Source: Rhodococcoides fascians A25f
Lineage (GTDB): Bacteria > Actinomycetota > Actinomycetes > Mycobacteriales > Mycobacteriaceae
DNA length: 64,000 bases
Reading direction: 5' to 3'
Assembly (NCBI RefSeq): GCF_000760935.2
Contig: NZ_CP049744.1
Coordinates: 5,549,501 to 5,613,500, forward strand
A program made the translations under genes and the position numbers. The notes beneath the pieces were generated by a model. The model was not told the origin of the DNA. It made no database searches and worked only from the letters and a program-made list of their open reading frames with translations. This document shows, piece after piece, positions 1 to 9,488 of this stretch. Each line of letters starts with the position of its first letter. Position 1 is the stretch's first letter.

Positions 1-1812
1 GTCACCAGCGGTAGCAAGGGAATTCACCTGTACGTTCCGCTCGACAAGCCGTTGTCGACGTCGGGCGCATCCACCGTCGCGAAACGTGTTGCCACGCTGC
101 TCGAAGAGCGCTCGCCGGATCGGGTGACCGCCACCATGGCGAAGGCGAAGCGCACCGGGAGAGTGTTCGTCGACTGGAGCCAGAACAACGGCAAGAAGAC
201 GACGGTCGCACCGTACTCACTCCGCGGGCGAGCACTCCCCACCGTCGCGGCACCTCGCACCTGGGACGAGCTGGAAGCGCCTGGCCTGCAACAGCTTCGG
301 TTCGAGGAAGTGCTCGAGCGCCTCACCGATATCGGCGATCTACTCGCCGACCTGGATCCCGCCGTGAACTCGGACGAGAAGCGACCCGAAAGCGACACCA
401 CCACAGACAAACTCGACAAGTATCGCAGCATGCGGAGCGCCGACCGAACTCCCGAGCCAGTGCCCGCGACCGCCGAGCCGCAGGGCGACAACGACACCTT
501 CGTCATCCAAGAGCACCATGCCCGACGCCTGCACTACGACTTCCGACTCGAACACGACGGCGTCCTGGTCTCGTGGGCCGTCCCCAAGAACATCCCGGAC
601 GATCCCAAGCAGAACCGGCTGGCGGTACACACCGAGGACCACCCACTCGAATACGCAACGTTCTCCGGTCGGATACCTAAGGGCGAGTACGGCGGTGGCG
701 ACGTATCGATCTGGGACAGCGGAACCTACGAGCTCGAGAAATGGCGCGACGACGAAGTCATCGTCGTCCTGAACGGATCGAAGGCCCGCGGCAGGTTCGC
801 TCTGATTCGCACCAAGGGCAACCAGTGGCTGATGCATCTGATGAAGGACGCACCCAGCGCAACGACCGAGAGCGCGACGACCGAAAATACCCCAGCCAAG
901 AACATCTCGCCGATGCTCGCCACCGCCGGCGACATTCTGGGTCTCGGCGACGACGAGTGGTCGTTCGAGGGCAAGTGGGACGGGTTCCGCATCGTCGCAG
1001 AACTCACACACGGGTCCATGACGCTCCGCACCCGCAGCGGCAACGACTACAGCGAGAAGTTCGGTGCGCTCCAATCTCTGGCGGACGACCTTTCCGACCA
1101 CGATGCCGTCGTCGACGGAGAGGTCGTCGTGTTCGACGACAACGGCATCAGCAGCTTCGAGATGCTGCAGAACGCGAACCGTGACGACATCCGTTTCATC
1201 GCCTTCGATCTGCTCTACCTCGACGGCACTTCACTGCTGCGTAAGAAGTACTCCGATCGACGACGGCTGCTCGAGCTGCTCACCACCGGACTCGACTCGG
1301 TGTTGGTGCCTGCCCGACTGACCGGCTCCGCCGCGGATGCCATCGCCGAAAGCCGAGAACGTGGGTGGGAAGGCGTCGTCGCCAAGCGAACCGACTCCGT
1401 CTACCAACCCGGCAAGCGCGCCCACACGTGGATCAAACACAAGAACTGGCGGACGCAGGAAGTCGTGATCGGTGGGTGGCGTCGGGGCCAGGGTCGTCGC
1501 GCGGGCGGGTTCGGCTCGTTGTTGATGGGGATACCCGACGGCGACGGCCTTCGCTACGTGGGTCGCGTCGGAACCGGGTTCGACGACCGTGCACTCGACA
1601 CTCTCGCCGCTCTTCTCACGCCCCTCGAGACGTCGGACAGTCCCTTCTCCTCGGCGCTGCCCACGGCCGACAGGAACGGTGCGGTGTGGGTGGAACCGAC
1701 TCTCGTCGGTGAGGTCCGGTTCTACGAAGCGACCGAATCGGGTCATCTACGGCATCCGAGTTGGCGCGGTCTTCGCTCCGACAAATCACCCGGGGACGTC
1801 GTTGCCGAATAG
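1..1812 (+). CDS. ligD: ATP-dependent DNA ligase LigD (3' part, 5' end outside window)
   Basis: Multifunctional non-homologous end-joining enzyme that polishes and seals double-strand breaks together with Ku. The frame is open from base 1, so the N-terminus lies upstream; 603 residues are visible. In order: the end of the primase-polymerase domain (TSGSKGIHLYVPL at residues 2-14 and FVDWSQNN near 55), the 3'-phosphoesterase domain (HHARRLHYDFRLEHDG near 171-186), then the ATP ligase domain with the nucleotidyl-transfer motif EGKWDGFR (catalytic Lys about residue 325), EGVVAKR and WIKHK motifs. The Pol-PE-Lig order is the mycobacterial arrangement. Mycobacterial LigD is about 760 residues, so roughly 150 are missing from view. 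No ku gene is visible; it may lie upstream. Confidence 0.95.
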   Translation, partial: VTSGSKGIHLYVPLDKPLSTSGASTVAKRVATLLEERSPDRVTATMAKAKRTGRVFVDWSQNNGKKTTVAPYSLRGRALPTVAAPRTWDELEAPGLQQLRFEEVLERLTDIGDLLADLDPAVNSDEKRPESDTTTDKLDKYRSMRSADRTPEPVPATAEPQGDNDTFVIQEHHARRLHYDFRLEHDGVLVSWAVPKNIPDDPKQNRLAVHTEDHPLEYATFSGRIPKGEYGGGDVSIWDSGTYELEKWRDDEVIVVLNGSKARGRFALIRTKGNQWLMHLMKDAPSATTESATTENTPAKNISPMLATAGDILGLGDDEWSFEGKWDGFRIVAELTHGSMTLRTRSGNDYSEKFGALQSLADDLSDHDAVVDGEVVVFDDNGISSFEMLQNANRDDIRFIAFDLLYLDGTSLLRKKYSDRRRLLELLTTGLDSVLVPARLTGSAADAIAESRERGWEGVVAKRTDSVYQPGKRAHTWIKHKNWRTQEVVIGGWRRGQGRRAGGFGSLLMGIPDGDGLRYVGRVGTGFDDRALDTLAALLTPLETSDSPFSSALPTADRNGAVWVEPTLVGEVRFYEATESGHLRHPSWRGLRSDKSPGDVVAE

Positions 1813-2045
1813 CGATACCGTCACGCCCGACACGACGTTCGGCACTTTCGAGAGAAACCGGCACAGAGACCGTTCTTCTGTTGCCATAGAATGTCCGAGT
1901 GCGTACCGTTCGTCCTATCGTTTCCGGGGGGAGCGTAACGAGTCACGCTCTAACAGCTATACCGATTTGCGGGCCGGCTCTACGGGGGCTTGCCGGATCA
2001 TCGGAACGCGCGTCGTTTCGATTCAGGCACGGAGGGGTTTAACAC

Positions 2046-3260
2046 ATGCGGGTTCTCAAATTGGCAGGCGCTGCCGGAATGACGGCGGTAGCACTGCTGT
2101 GTTCGTCGGTCGTCGGCGCAGGTCAGGCGGCGGCGGAGCCACTGATGCCGACCCCCATCGCGGACGGGTTCGGTGCGCCGCCTGCGGATCTGGACGCCCT
2201 CCAACCGGGAGATGTGATCTCCAGCCGACCCATGCCCCCGCCGCCCGGATTCTTCGATATCGACGTGTGGCAGCTGAAGTTCCGCTCGACCGACTCAGCG
2301 GGCGATCCCATTGCTGCAATCAATACGATTATGGTTCCGCATAACAAAGCGCCCAACGGCCCATTGCTTTCTTACCAACACATCATCAATGCACTCGGTC
2401 TCGAATGTGCACCTTCACAAGCACTCTGGTCCAATGACCCCAATTTGGCGATTCGCGAGGCACCGGCACTGAACGCTGTCCTGCAGCGCGGCTGGACTGT
2501 CGTCATCGCCGATCATCTCGGACCGAGAAGCGCCTACGGTGCTGCCAAGCTCGGCGGGCAGATCGTGCTCGACAGCATTCGCGCCACTCAGCGCTTCGAG
2601 CCCATCCAGGTTCAGCAGAGCCCGGTTGCGTTGGCCGGCTACTCCGGCGGCGGCATGGCCACGGCATGGGCGGCGGCGTTGCAGAACGATTACGCACCCG
2701 AGCTGAACATCGTCGGCAGCGCGAACGGTGGCGCTCCGATGAACCTCGAGCGCATGGCCCGCGATCTCGGTTTTGCCCCGCACCCCATGTTCGGACTCGC
2801 GTTTGCGGCCGCGCTCGGTATCGAACGCGAGTACCCCACCCGCATTCCGATCAGCTCTCAGCTCAACCCGGTGGGTAAGGAGATCGAGAGCAAGATCCAG
2901 AACGGGTGCACCAACGACATCATTGCCGCGGGCGCAGGCAAGAGTGCCATGGAGGTCGCCGGCACGCTGGACCTGATGAACAGCCCGGAGATGATCGCGG
3001 CCGTCAACGAGAACAGCGTCGAGTTGTATCCCGGAGTGCCGAAGGCACCGTATTTCGAGTGGCACAGCCCCACCGATGCGTTGATCCCGGTCAGCGCAAT
3101 CGACAATACAATCGCCCGATACTGCCGCGCCGGGGTACTGGTGACCGAGGTGAAGGTGCCCAGCAACGATCACCTGACCGCTGCGGTGCTGGGCCTGCCT
3201 CAGGCCCTCGAATGGATCGACCAGCGATTCGCGGGTGTGCCGGCCACGACCAACTGCTGA
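2046..3260 (+). CDS. Secreted LIP-family lipase
   Basis: A 404-residue exported alpha/beta hydrolase of the secretory lipase (LIP, Candida lipase A-like) family, expected to cleave acylglycerols or related esters outside the cytoplasm. A Sec signal peptide covers about residues 1-30 (hydrophobic core TAVALLCSSVV, cut near AAAEP). The nucleophile elbow is GYSGG at 198-202 (Ser200). The late Asp (HSPTDALIP) and His (NDHLTAAV) fit the catalytic triad. The ATG start has a GGAGGGG ribosome site about 10 bases upstream. Mycolate-containing actinomycetes often carry several such lipases. The exact substrate cannot be read from the sequence. Confidence 0.9.
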   Translation: MRVLKLAGAAGMTAVALLCSSVVGAGQAAAEPLMPTPIADGFGAPPADLDALQPGDVISSRPMPPPPGFFDIDVWQLKFRSTDSAGDPIAAINTIMVPHNKAPNGPLLSYQHIINALGLECAPSQALWSNDPNLAIREAPALNAVLQRGWTVVIADHLGPRSAYGAAKLGGQIVLDSIRATQRFEPIQVQQSPVALAGYSGGGMATAWAAALQNDYAPELNIVGSANGGAPMNLERMARDLGFAPHPMFGLAFAAALGIEREYPTRIPISSQLNPVGKEIESKIQNGCTNDIIAAGAGKSAMEVAGTLDLMNSPEMIAAVNENSVELYPGVPKAPYFEWHSPTDALIPVSAIDNTIARYCRAGVLVTEVKVPSNDHLTAAVLGLPQALEWIDQRFAGVPATTNC

Positions 3261-3301
3261 TCGCACCACCGACCCATGGCACGTGATCGAAGCTTTGATA
3301 G

Positions 3302-3320
3302 GTCGGTTAGGCTAACCTCG
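3302..3320 (+). promoter_or_regulatory. IdeR/DtxR-type iron box
   Basis: GTCGGTTAGGCTAACCTCG matches 15 of 19 positions of the DtxR/IdeR consensus, with a perfect core GGTTAGGCTAACC. It lies 26 bases before the start of the siderophore-binding lipoprotein, where a promoter is expected, so that gene should be repressed when iron is plentiful. IdeR itself is not in the window. Confidence 0.85.
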
Positions 3321-3345
3321 CTCAGTTCCTGCGCGAGGAGATCAC

Positions 3346-4335
3346 ATGAAGAAGTCTGTACAGCTCGTCGCCGCCGGTGCCTCAGTTCTGGCACTGGCGG
3401 TCGGCTGTTCGTCCGACAACACAACCGCCACAGCCGGTGATTCCGGAAGCGAGGCGGGCTTTCCCGTCACCATCGAGCACCATTTCGGCGAGACGGTCGT
3501 CGACGCCGAGCCCACCCGCGTAGTGACGATCGGGTTCAACGAGCAGGACTTCACGCTCGCTCTCGGAGTCAAGCCTGTGGCGACGCGCGGCAACCTGAGC
3601 TACGACTACCGGCAGCGCCCGTGGGCCCAGGAGGCACTGGGCGGCACCGAGATTCCCGAGGTCGGCAGCACCGACCTCAACCTCGAACAGATCGCCGCGC
3701 AGGCACCCGATCTGATCCTCGGGCCGTACTCCTTCATCGATCAGGGCCAGTACGACCAGCTTTCGGGAATGGCTCCGACGATCGCCGACATCGGCGGCTA
3801 CGACAACGTGCCCGCGGCAACCTGGCAAGAGGAGTTCGCGGTCGTCGGCAAAGCCCTCGGCAAGAGTCAGGAAGCACAGGACCAGACGGCCACGCTCGAG
3901 CAGAAGTTCGCCACCACCGAGGCCGAGAACCCCCAGTTCACCGGCAAGTCACTGTCTCTCGCGTTCGTCATGGACGACGGCAGCTACCTACTACTCGGCA
4001 AAGACGACATCCGGGCGCTGTTCTTCACCGACCTCGGCTTCGAGATTCCCGACGCATCCGAGACGATCAGTCCCGAGAACCTCGGGCGTCTCGATACCGA
4101 CGTCCTCGTCATCGCCGGCCAGAGCCGCGAGCAGCTCCAGGCAAACCCACTGATCGCGGCCCTCGACGTCGTGAAGCAGGATCGAACGGTCTACATCGGC
4201 TCGTTCAGCACGGATCTGCCCTCGGCTCTTGGCTATTCGAGCCCGCTGTCGCTGGACTACGCAATCGACGGATTCACCCCGATGCTCGCCGCGGCAACCG
4301 ACGACGACCCGTCCACAGTGGTGCCGGCACCCTGA
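3346..4335 (+). CDS. Iron-siderophore ABC transporter substrate-binding lipoprotein
   Basis: A 329-residue FecB/FhuD-type periplasmic-binding lipoprotein that should capture ferric siderophores at the outer face of the membrane. The signal peptide ends in the lipobox LAVGC with the lipidated Cys at residue 21. The rest fits the helical-backbone binding fold (PTRVVTIGFNEQDFTLALG, the early motif; later PDLILGPY and TDVLVIAG). Start ATG with AGGAG six bases upstream. An IdeR box sits directly upstream. No permease or ATPase for siderophore import is adjacent, so it is an orphan binding protein here. The 3' end overlaps the convergent ABC exporter by 79 bases. Confidence 0.9.
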   Translation: MKKSVQLVAAGASVLALAVGCSSDNTTATAGDSGSEAGFPVTIEHHFGETVVDAEPTRVVTIGFNEQDFTLALGVKPVATRGNLSYDYRQRPWAQEALGGTEIPEVGSTDLNLEQIAAQAPDLILGPYSFIDQGQYDQLSGMAPTIADIGGYDNVPAATWQEEFAVVGKALGKSQEAQDQTATLEQKFATTEAENPQFTGKSLSLAFVMDDGSYLLLGKDDIRALFFTDLGFEIPDASETISPENLGRLDTDVLVIAGQSREQLQANPLIAALDVVKQDRTVYIGSFSTDLPSALGYSSPLSLDYAIDGFTPMLAAATDDDPSTVVPAP

Positions 4336-6215
4336 AGTGCCTGGTCCGACCTGCCCGTCTGAGCAAACTGCGTCCGATGCAGCTCCTCGTAGCGGCCTCC
4401 CGCCGCGAGGAGCTCGTCGTGCGTGCCTCGCTCGGCGATTCGCCCGTCCTCGATCACCAGGATCACGTCGGCTGCCCTGATGGTCGACAGTCGGTGCGCG
4501 ATCACCACCGAGGTCTTCCCTTCCAACGCCTCGGACAGAGCCGCCTGCACCGCGGCCTCGGACGTGGAATCCAGTGACGCCGTGGCCTCGTCGAGAATGA
4601 CGACCCGTGGCTGCGCGATCAGCAACCGCGCGATCGTCAGGCGCTGACGCTCACCACCGGAGAGCCGGTATCCACGTTCACCGACAACCGTGTCCAGGCC
4701 GTCGGGCAGGGAACGAACGAGATCTGCGAGCCTCGCCCTCGACAGGGCATCCCACACTTCGTCGTCGGTGGCATCGGGCCTGGGCAACAACAGGTTGGAC
4801 CGGATGCTCTCGTGGAACAGATGACCGTCCTGGGTCACCATTCCGACTGTGCCGCGGACCGATTCGGCCGTCAGATCTCGCACGTCGATACCGCCGAGGC
4901 GGACGGCGCCGCCGTCGACGTCGTACAGGCGGGCAATCATCTGCGCAATCGTGGATTTGCCTGCACCGGAGGTCCCGACCAACGCCACCATCTGGCCGGG
5001 CTCGGCGCGGAACGACACACCGTGCAGAACCTGTTCTCCGCCGCGCGAATCCAAGGTTGCCACCTCTTCCAGAGAGGCGAGCGAAACCTTGTCCGCAGAG
5101 GGGTACGCGAACCGAACATCGTCGAGTTCGACGGCCACCGGCCCCGCAGGCAGGGTCTTCGCATCGGGCTTGTCGGTGATGAGCGGAACGAGATCGAGCA
5201 CCTCGAAGACCCGCTCGAAACTCACCAGTGCGCTCATCACCTCGACGCGCGCACTCGCCAGCGCGGTCAGGGGAGAGTAGAGCCGCGCAAGCAGAAGCGA
5301 CAGTGCCACAACTGAACCCGGGTCCAGTGACCCCCGGAGGGCATAAAAGCCGCCCAAGCCGTACACCACGGCCAGAGCCAGTGCCGAGACCAGCGTCAGT
5401 GCCGTCACGAACACCGTTTGCACCATGGCACTGCGAACGCCGATGTCGCGCACGCGCCGGGCGCGTACCGCGAACTCGACCGATTCCTGCTCGGGATGAC
5501 CGAACAGCTTCACCAGCGTCGCGCCGGGAGCCGAGAATCGCTCGGTCATCTGCGTGCTCATCGCCGAGTTGTGCGCTGCCGCTTCACGCTGCAGCCGAGC
5601 GAGGCGTCGACCCATCCGTCGCGCGGGAAGCACGAACACCGGCAGCAGAATCAGCGCGAGAAGCGTGATCTGCCAGGAAATTCCGATCATGACCACCAAC
5701 GTCAACGCCAACGTCACCAAGTTGCTGACGACCCCGGACAGCGTGGTGCTGAATGCGCGCTGCGCTCCGATCACATCGTTGTTGAGCCGGCTCACCAGCG
5801 CACCGGTGCGCGTCCGCGTGAAGAAGGCGATCGGCATGCGCTGGACATGGTCGAACACCGCCGTCCGCAGATCCAGGATCAAGCTCTCGCCGATGTTCGC
5901 CGAGAGCCACCGATTGATCAGACCGACCACGGCGTCCACCAGAGCGATCGCCGCGATGGCGATTGCCAGCAGCACCACCACGCGCAGCTCTCGTCCGTCC
6001 ACGATGGCGTTCACCACTCGGCCCGCCAGTACCGGCGTGGCCACCGCGAGAACAGCGGAGGCCACGCTGAGCACCAGGAACCCGCCCAGAGCGCGACGAT
6101 GCGGTGCCGCGAACGTCAGGATCCTGCGGGCCGTCTCCTTCGAGAACGACGACTGGGTATCGGGCCTGTTCATCGACCGATACATCTGGTTCCAGGCGGT
6201 CATCTCCATGCTCAT
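4257..6215 (-). CDS. ABC exporter, fused membrane and ATPase domains
   Basis: A 652-residue half-transporter with an N-terminal six-helix exporter domain (about residues 30-330) and a C-terminal nucleotide-binding domain. Visible motifs are Walker A GTSGAGKST (near 412), the signature LSGGERQRLT (near 516) and Walker B VVILDEATASLDS, followed by the H-loop IAHRLST. It probably works as a homodimer exporting lipids or drugs; the substrate is unknown. The start is ATG (MSMEM), with a second possible ATG two codons later. A MerR/SoxR-like promoter lies 36-66 bases upstream. The extra C-terminal tail (about 40 residues after the NBD) overlaps the end of the convergent lipoprotein gene. Confidence 0.9.
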   Translation of the reverse strand: MSMEMTAWNQMYRSMNRPDTQSSFSKETARRILTFAAPHRRALGGFLVLSVASAVLAVATPVLAGRVVNAIVDGRELRVVVLLAIAIAAIALVDAVVGLINRWLSANIGESLILDLRTAVFDHVQRMPIAFFTRTRTGALVSRLNNDVIGAQRAFSTTLSGVVSNLVTLALTLVVMIGISWQITLLALILLPVFVLPARRMGRRLARLQREAAAHNSAMSTQMTERFSAPGATLVKLFGHPEQESVEFAVRARRVRDIGVRSAMVQTVFVTALTLVSALALAVVYGLGGFYALRGSLDPGSVVALSLLLARLYSPLTALASARVEVMSALVSFERVFEVLDLVPLITDKPDAKTLPAGPVAVELDDVRFAYPSADKVSLASLEEVATLDSRGGEQVLHGVSFRAEPGQMVALVGTSGAGKSTIAQMIARLYDVDGGAVRLGGIDVRDLTAESVRGTVGMVTQDGHLFHESIRSNLLLPRPDATDDEVWDALSRARLADLVRSLPDGLDTVVGERGYRLSGGERQRLTIARLLIAQPRVVILDEATASLDSTSEAAVQAALSEALEGKTSVVIAHRLSTIRAADVILVIEDGRIAERGTHDELLAAGGRYEELHRTQFAQTGRSDQALQGAGTTVDGSSSVAAASIGVNPSIA

Positions 6216-6220
6216 GGCAG

Positions 6221-6248
6221 CACCCTCATGTCAGTCACCCTCATGTCA
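6221..6248 (-). repeat. 13-bp direct repeat in the 5' leader of the ABC exporter
   Basis: CACCCTCATGTCA occurs at 6221-6233 and again at 6236-6248. Read on the minus strand each copy supplies ATGAGGGTG, so the leader of the exporter gene carries two near-identical GAGGGTG ribosome-site-like stretches, only the nearer one being well placed for the ATG at 6215. It looks like a small tandem duplication. Confidence 0.7.
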
Positions 6249-6250
6249 TC

Positions 6251-6281
6251 ACGGTAGAACCTCGACATAGCTCGAGGTCAA
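6251..6281 (-). promoter_or_regulatory. MerR/SoxR-type promoter and operator
   Basis: On the minus strand a -35 element TTGACC (6281-6276) is followed by a perfect palindrome, ACCTCGAGCTATGTCGAGGT (6278-6259), that fills the spacer, and a weak -10 TACCGT (6256-6251) at 19-base spacing. Over-long spacers carrying a dyad are the hallmark of promoters activated by MerR-family proteins such as SoxR. It drives the ABC exporter. No merR/soxR gene is in the window, so the regulator would act in trans. Confidence 0.6.
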
Positions 6282-6302
6282 GCGCGGCTCCTCTCGCCAC
6301 GA

Positions 6303-8618
6303 TCAAGCCGCCGCGGATGCTGCCACCGGTTCCAGCGCGAGCGCCAGAATGTCGGCGACGTCGGTCATCGGTCGGACGTCCAACGCTTCCAGCACTTCTG
6401 CGGGCACGTCGTCCAGATCCGGTTCGTTGCGAGCCGGAATGAACACCGTCTTCAGCCCCGCTCGTTGCGCAGCGAGCAACTTCTGCTTCACCCCGCCGAT
6501 CGGCAGCACCCGACCGTTCAACGTGACCTCACCGGTCATGCCGACATCCGATCGCACCGGCCGTCCGGTGGCCATCGACACCAGTGCCGTCACCATGGTC
6601 ACGCCTGCCGACGGGCCGTCCTTCGGCACCGCGCCCGCCGGAACGTGCACGTGAATGCTGCGATCGAGCGATTCGGGCGTGACACCGAATTGTGCTGCGT
6701 GCGAACGTACATAGGACAACGCGATCTGCGCGGATTCCTTCATCACATCGCCCAGCTGACCGGTGAGCTTCAACCCGGGATCGCCGTCGGTGGAGGCCGC
6801 CTCGATGAACAGCACATCGCCGCCGAGTCCGGTGACCGCCAGACCCGTTGCCACACCCGGCACTTCCGTTCGCTCGTGCGCCTCGGGCGTGAAGCGTGGA
6901 CGACCGAGGTAGGTCACCAGATCCGGCTCGTCGATCTCCAGAACGTCGGCGGTACCCGCGAGTTTCGTCGCCACCTTACGTAGGGCCTTTGCCAACAACC
7001 GCTCCAGCTGCCGCACCCCGGGCTCGCGGGTGTAGTCGGCAGCGATCTTGCGCAGTGCGGCGTCGGTCACCGTCACCTCCTCGGACGTGACTGCTGCCCT
7101 GTCCATCTGACGAGGAAGCAGGTAGTTCCGCGCGATGACGACCTTGTCGTCCTCGGTGTATCCGTCGATGGTCACCAGTTCCATGCGATCGAGCAACGGC
7201 CCGGGAATCTGATCGATCACATTGGCCGTGGCGAGGAACACCACGTCGGACAGGTCGAGATCCAGATCGAGGTAGTGATCACGGAACGTGTGGTTCTGCG
7301 CCGGGTCCAGCACCTCGAGCAGTGCGGCACTCGGGTCGCCGCGGTAGTCCGAACCGACCTTGTCGATCTCGTCCAGCAGCACAACGGGATTCATCGATCC
7401 CGCCTCGCCGATGGCCCGCACGATTCGGCCCGGCAGTGCGCCGACGTAGGTGCGACGGTGCCCACGGATCTCGGCCTCGTCTCGAACGCCACCGAGAGCG
7501 ACGCGCACGAAGGTACGTCCGAGCGCACGTGCAACAGACTCGCCGAGTGAGGTCTTGCCCACCCCGGGTGGGCCCGCGAGCACCATGACGGCACCGGATC
7601 CGCGCCCACCGACGGACTGCAGGCCCCGTTCGGAGCGTCGCGCACGGACGGCCAGGTACTCCACGATCCGATCCTTCACATCGTCGAGTCCGTGATGATC
7701 CGCGTCGAGAACGGCACGCGCAGAATCGATATCGGTGTTGTCGGTCGTGGTGTTGTTCCACGGTAGGTCGAGCACGGTGTCGAGCCAGGTTCGGATCCAG
7801 CCCGATTCCGGACTCTGATCACTGGCGCGCTCCAGCTTGCCGACCTCGCGGAGCGCTTGTTCGCGCACCTTCTCGGGCAGGTCGGCGGCCTCGACGCGGC
7901 CACGATAGTCGTCGGCACCGTCGGGCTCGTCCTCGCCGAGTTCCTTGCGAATGGCGGCCAGCTGCTGCCGGAGCAGGAATTCCTTCTGGGTCTTTTCCAT
8001 CCCCTCGCGTACGTCGCCGGAGATCTTGTCGTTCACCTCGACCTCGGCGAGATGCGCCTTGGTCCACTCGATCAGAGAGTCCAGACGCGTTGCCACATCC
8101 GGGGTTTCGAGAAGGTCGCGCTTCTGCACGTCGGTGAGGTAGGACGCATATCCGGCCGTGTCGGCGATGGCACTCGGATCGGTGAGCTTGTTGACCGAGT
8201 CGATCACCTGCCAGGCGTCTCGGCGTTGCAGCATCGCCACGACGAGCTGTTTGTACTCGGCCGCAAGGGCTTTGAGGTCATCACTGGCGGTCACGTCCGG
8301 CACGGGCTCCGCCTCCACCCACAGGGCAGCACCGGGACCGCTGACTCCGTGGCCGATATGCGCGCGGCGCGTGGCCTTGATGACGGCGGCCGGTCGTCCG
8401 TCGGCCAGGCGGCCCATCTGCACGATCGTCGCGAGGACTCCGTACGCGGCATAGCGGTCTTCCAGACGGGGTGCGACGAGCAGCGTGCCGTCGTTGCTGG
8501 CCTTCGCCGCATCGACGGCGGCGCGCGCGGCCTCGTCGAGTTCGACGGGCACCACCATTCCGGGCAGGACTATCGGGTCGGTCAGGAACAGTACGGGGAC
8601 ACGAACGGTTTCGGTCAC
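6303..8618 (-). CDS. lon: ATP-dependent protease Lon
   Basis: A 771-residue cytoplasmic AAA+ serine protease that degrades misfolded and regulatory proteins. The order is: N-terminal LAN substrate-binding domain, AAA+ module with Walker A GPPGVGKT (near 350) and Walker [10 protein letters not shown], then the protease domain with catalytic Ser in KDGPSAGVT (near 669) and Lys in [10 protein letters not shown] (near 712). I chose the GTG at 8618 because GGAGGAG lies four bases before it. A longer TTG start at 8651 would place that ribosome site inside the gene. A separate LON-domain-only gene is at 32880-33518. Monocistronic; a strong hairpin separates it from the upstream DJ-1-type gene. Confidence 0.97.
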   Translation of the reverse strand: MTETVRVPVLFLTDPIVLPGMVVPVELDEAARAAVDAAKASNDGTLLVAPRLEDRYAAYGVLATIVQMGRLADGRPAAVIKATRRAHIGHGVSGPGAALWVEAEPVPDVTASDDLKALAAEYKQLVVAMLQRRDAWQVIDSVNKLTDPSAIADTAGYASYLTDVQKRDLLETPDVATRLDSLIEWTKAHLAEVEVNDKISGDVREGMEKTQKEFLLRQQLAAIRKELGEDEPDGADDYRGRVEAADLPEKVREQALREVGKLERASDQSPESGWIRTWLDTVLDLPWNNTTTDNTDIDSARAVLDADHHGLDDVKDRIVEYLAVRARRSERGLQSVGGRGSGAVMVLAGPPGVGKTSLGESVARALGRTFVRVALGGVRDEAEIRGHRRTYVGALPGRIVRAIGEAGSMNPVVLLDEIDKVGSDYRGDPSAALLEVLDPAQNHTFRDHYLDLDLDLSDVVFLATANVIDQIPGPLLDRMELVTIDGYTEDDKVVIARNYLLPRQMDRAAVTSEEVTVTDAALRKIAADYTREPGVRQLERLLAKALRKVATKLAGTADVLEIDEPDLVTYLGRPRFTPEAHERTEVPGVATGLAVTGLGGDVLFIEAASTDGDPGLKLTGQLGDVMKESAQIALSYVRSHAAQFGVTPESLDRSIHVHVPAGAVPKDGPSAGVTMVTALVSMATGRPVRSDVGMTGEVTLNGRVLPIGGVKQKLLAAQRAGLKTVFIPARNEPDLDDVPAEVLEALDVRPMTDVADILALALEPVAASAAA

Positions 8619-8682
8619 TTCTCCTCCAAAGATTGAGCTATCGGGACTCAACTTCGAAAGCAGTAGTGATGTTCCCGCTACT

Positions 8683-8714
8683 GGCCGGTGTTCTCCGTGG
8701 GCAGAACACCGGCC
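8683..8714 (-). terminator. Hairpin terminator after the DJ-1/PfpI gene
   Basis: Perfect 12-bp inverted repeat GGCCGGTGTTCT / AGAACACCGGCC with an 8-base loop, 25 bases past the stop codon of the upstream minus-strand gene and before lon. There is no U-tract, which is common for actinobacterial terminators. Confidence 0.75.
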
Positions 8715-8738
8715 GCCACCGTCTTCACATCAGGACGA

Positions 8739-9440
8739 CTACTTCAGTGCGCCGACCAGCTTCTCCGCGAGCGGACGCGTCGAGGCCGGGTTCTGTCCGG
8801 TGTAGAGGTTTCGGTCGACGACCACATGCGGCGACCATGCGTCAGCATTCTCGAACTTCGCACCGTTTTCACGCAACCGGGTTTCGAGGAGCCACGGGGC
8901 CTTGTCTGCGAGCCCGGCCTGGGTCTCCTCCTCGTCGGTGAAGCCGGTGAGCTCGTATCCGTCGAACGCCCAGGATCCATCGGAACGCACGGCAGGAAGC
9001 AGGGCGGCCGGCGCGTGGCACACCGCGGACACCACCTTGTCGGCGTCGAGGAAGTCGACCACCAGCGCACCGAAGCTCTCGGACACGGCGAGATCCTCCA
9101 TCGGTCCGTGACCGCCGGGAACGAACACGACGTCGAAGTCCGACGCCTTCTGCTCCTCCAGCACTGCGGGGGAGGACAGAATGGACTCGATGGACGCGAG
9201 GTAGCTCTTCTGATCCGCCACCTTCTGCTCGTCACCGCCGTTGGCGTCGACCGCCAGGCTGCCCTCGTCGACGACCGGTGCCTTGCCGCCCGGCGTGGCC
9301 ACCGTGACGTCCCATCCCGCGTCGACGAAGGTGCGGTGGGATTCGACGAGCTCTTCGGCCCAGTACCCGGTGGGGTGCTTGCTTCCGTCGTTCAATGTCC
9401 AGTGGTCGGCAGCGGTTACCGCGAACAGCAATGTAGTCAT
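8739..9440 (-). CDS. DJ-1/PfpI-family type 1 glutamine amidotransferase-like protein
   Basis: A 233-residue class I GATase-fold protein of the Hsp31/YajL-like group, associated in characterised relatives with glyoxalase, deglycase or chaperone activity. The nucleophile elbow is AVCHAPAAL with Cys near residue 140, preceded by the acidic-residue segment VFVPGGHGPMEDLA. Start ATG; its own hairpin terminator follows. It lies next to lon, consistent with protein quality control, but the gap and terminator say separate transcripts. The reaction cannot be assigned from sequence alone. Confidence 0.88.
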   Translation of the reverse strand: MTTLLFAVTAADHWTLNDGSKHPTGYWAEELVESHRTFVDAGWDVTVATPGGKAPVVDEGSLAVDANGGDEQKVADQKSYLASIESILSSPAVLEEQKASDFDVVFVPGGHGPMEDLAVSESFGALVVDFLDADKVVSAVCHAPAALLPAVRSDGSWAFDGYELTGFTDEEETQAGLADKAPWLLETRLRENGAKFENADAWSPHVVVDRNLYTGQNPASTRPLAEKLVGALK

Positions 9441-9488
9441 GGTCGACGAATGCCACCAAGACCCGCGATCGAAACACGCGCTGGATCG

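Noticed and set aside
8619..8651. TTG start extending Lon by 11 residues
   Set aside because: The GGAGGAG ribosome site would be inside the gene; GTG 8618 fits both the ribosome site and the Lon N-terminus.
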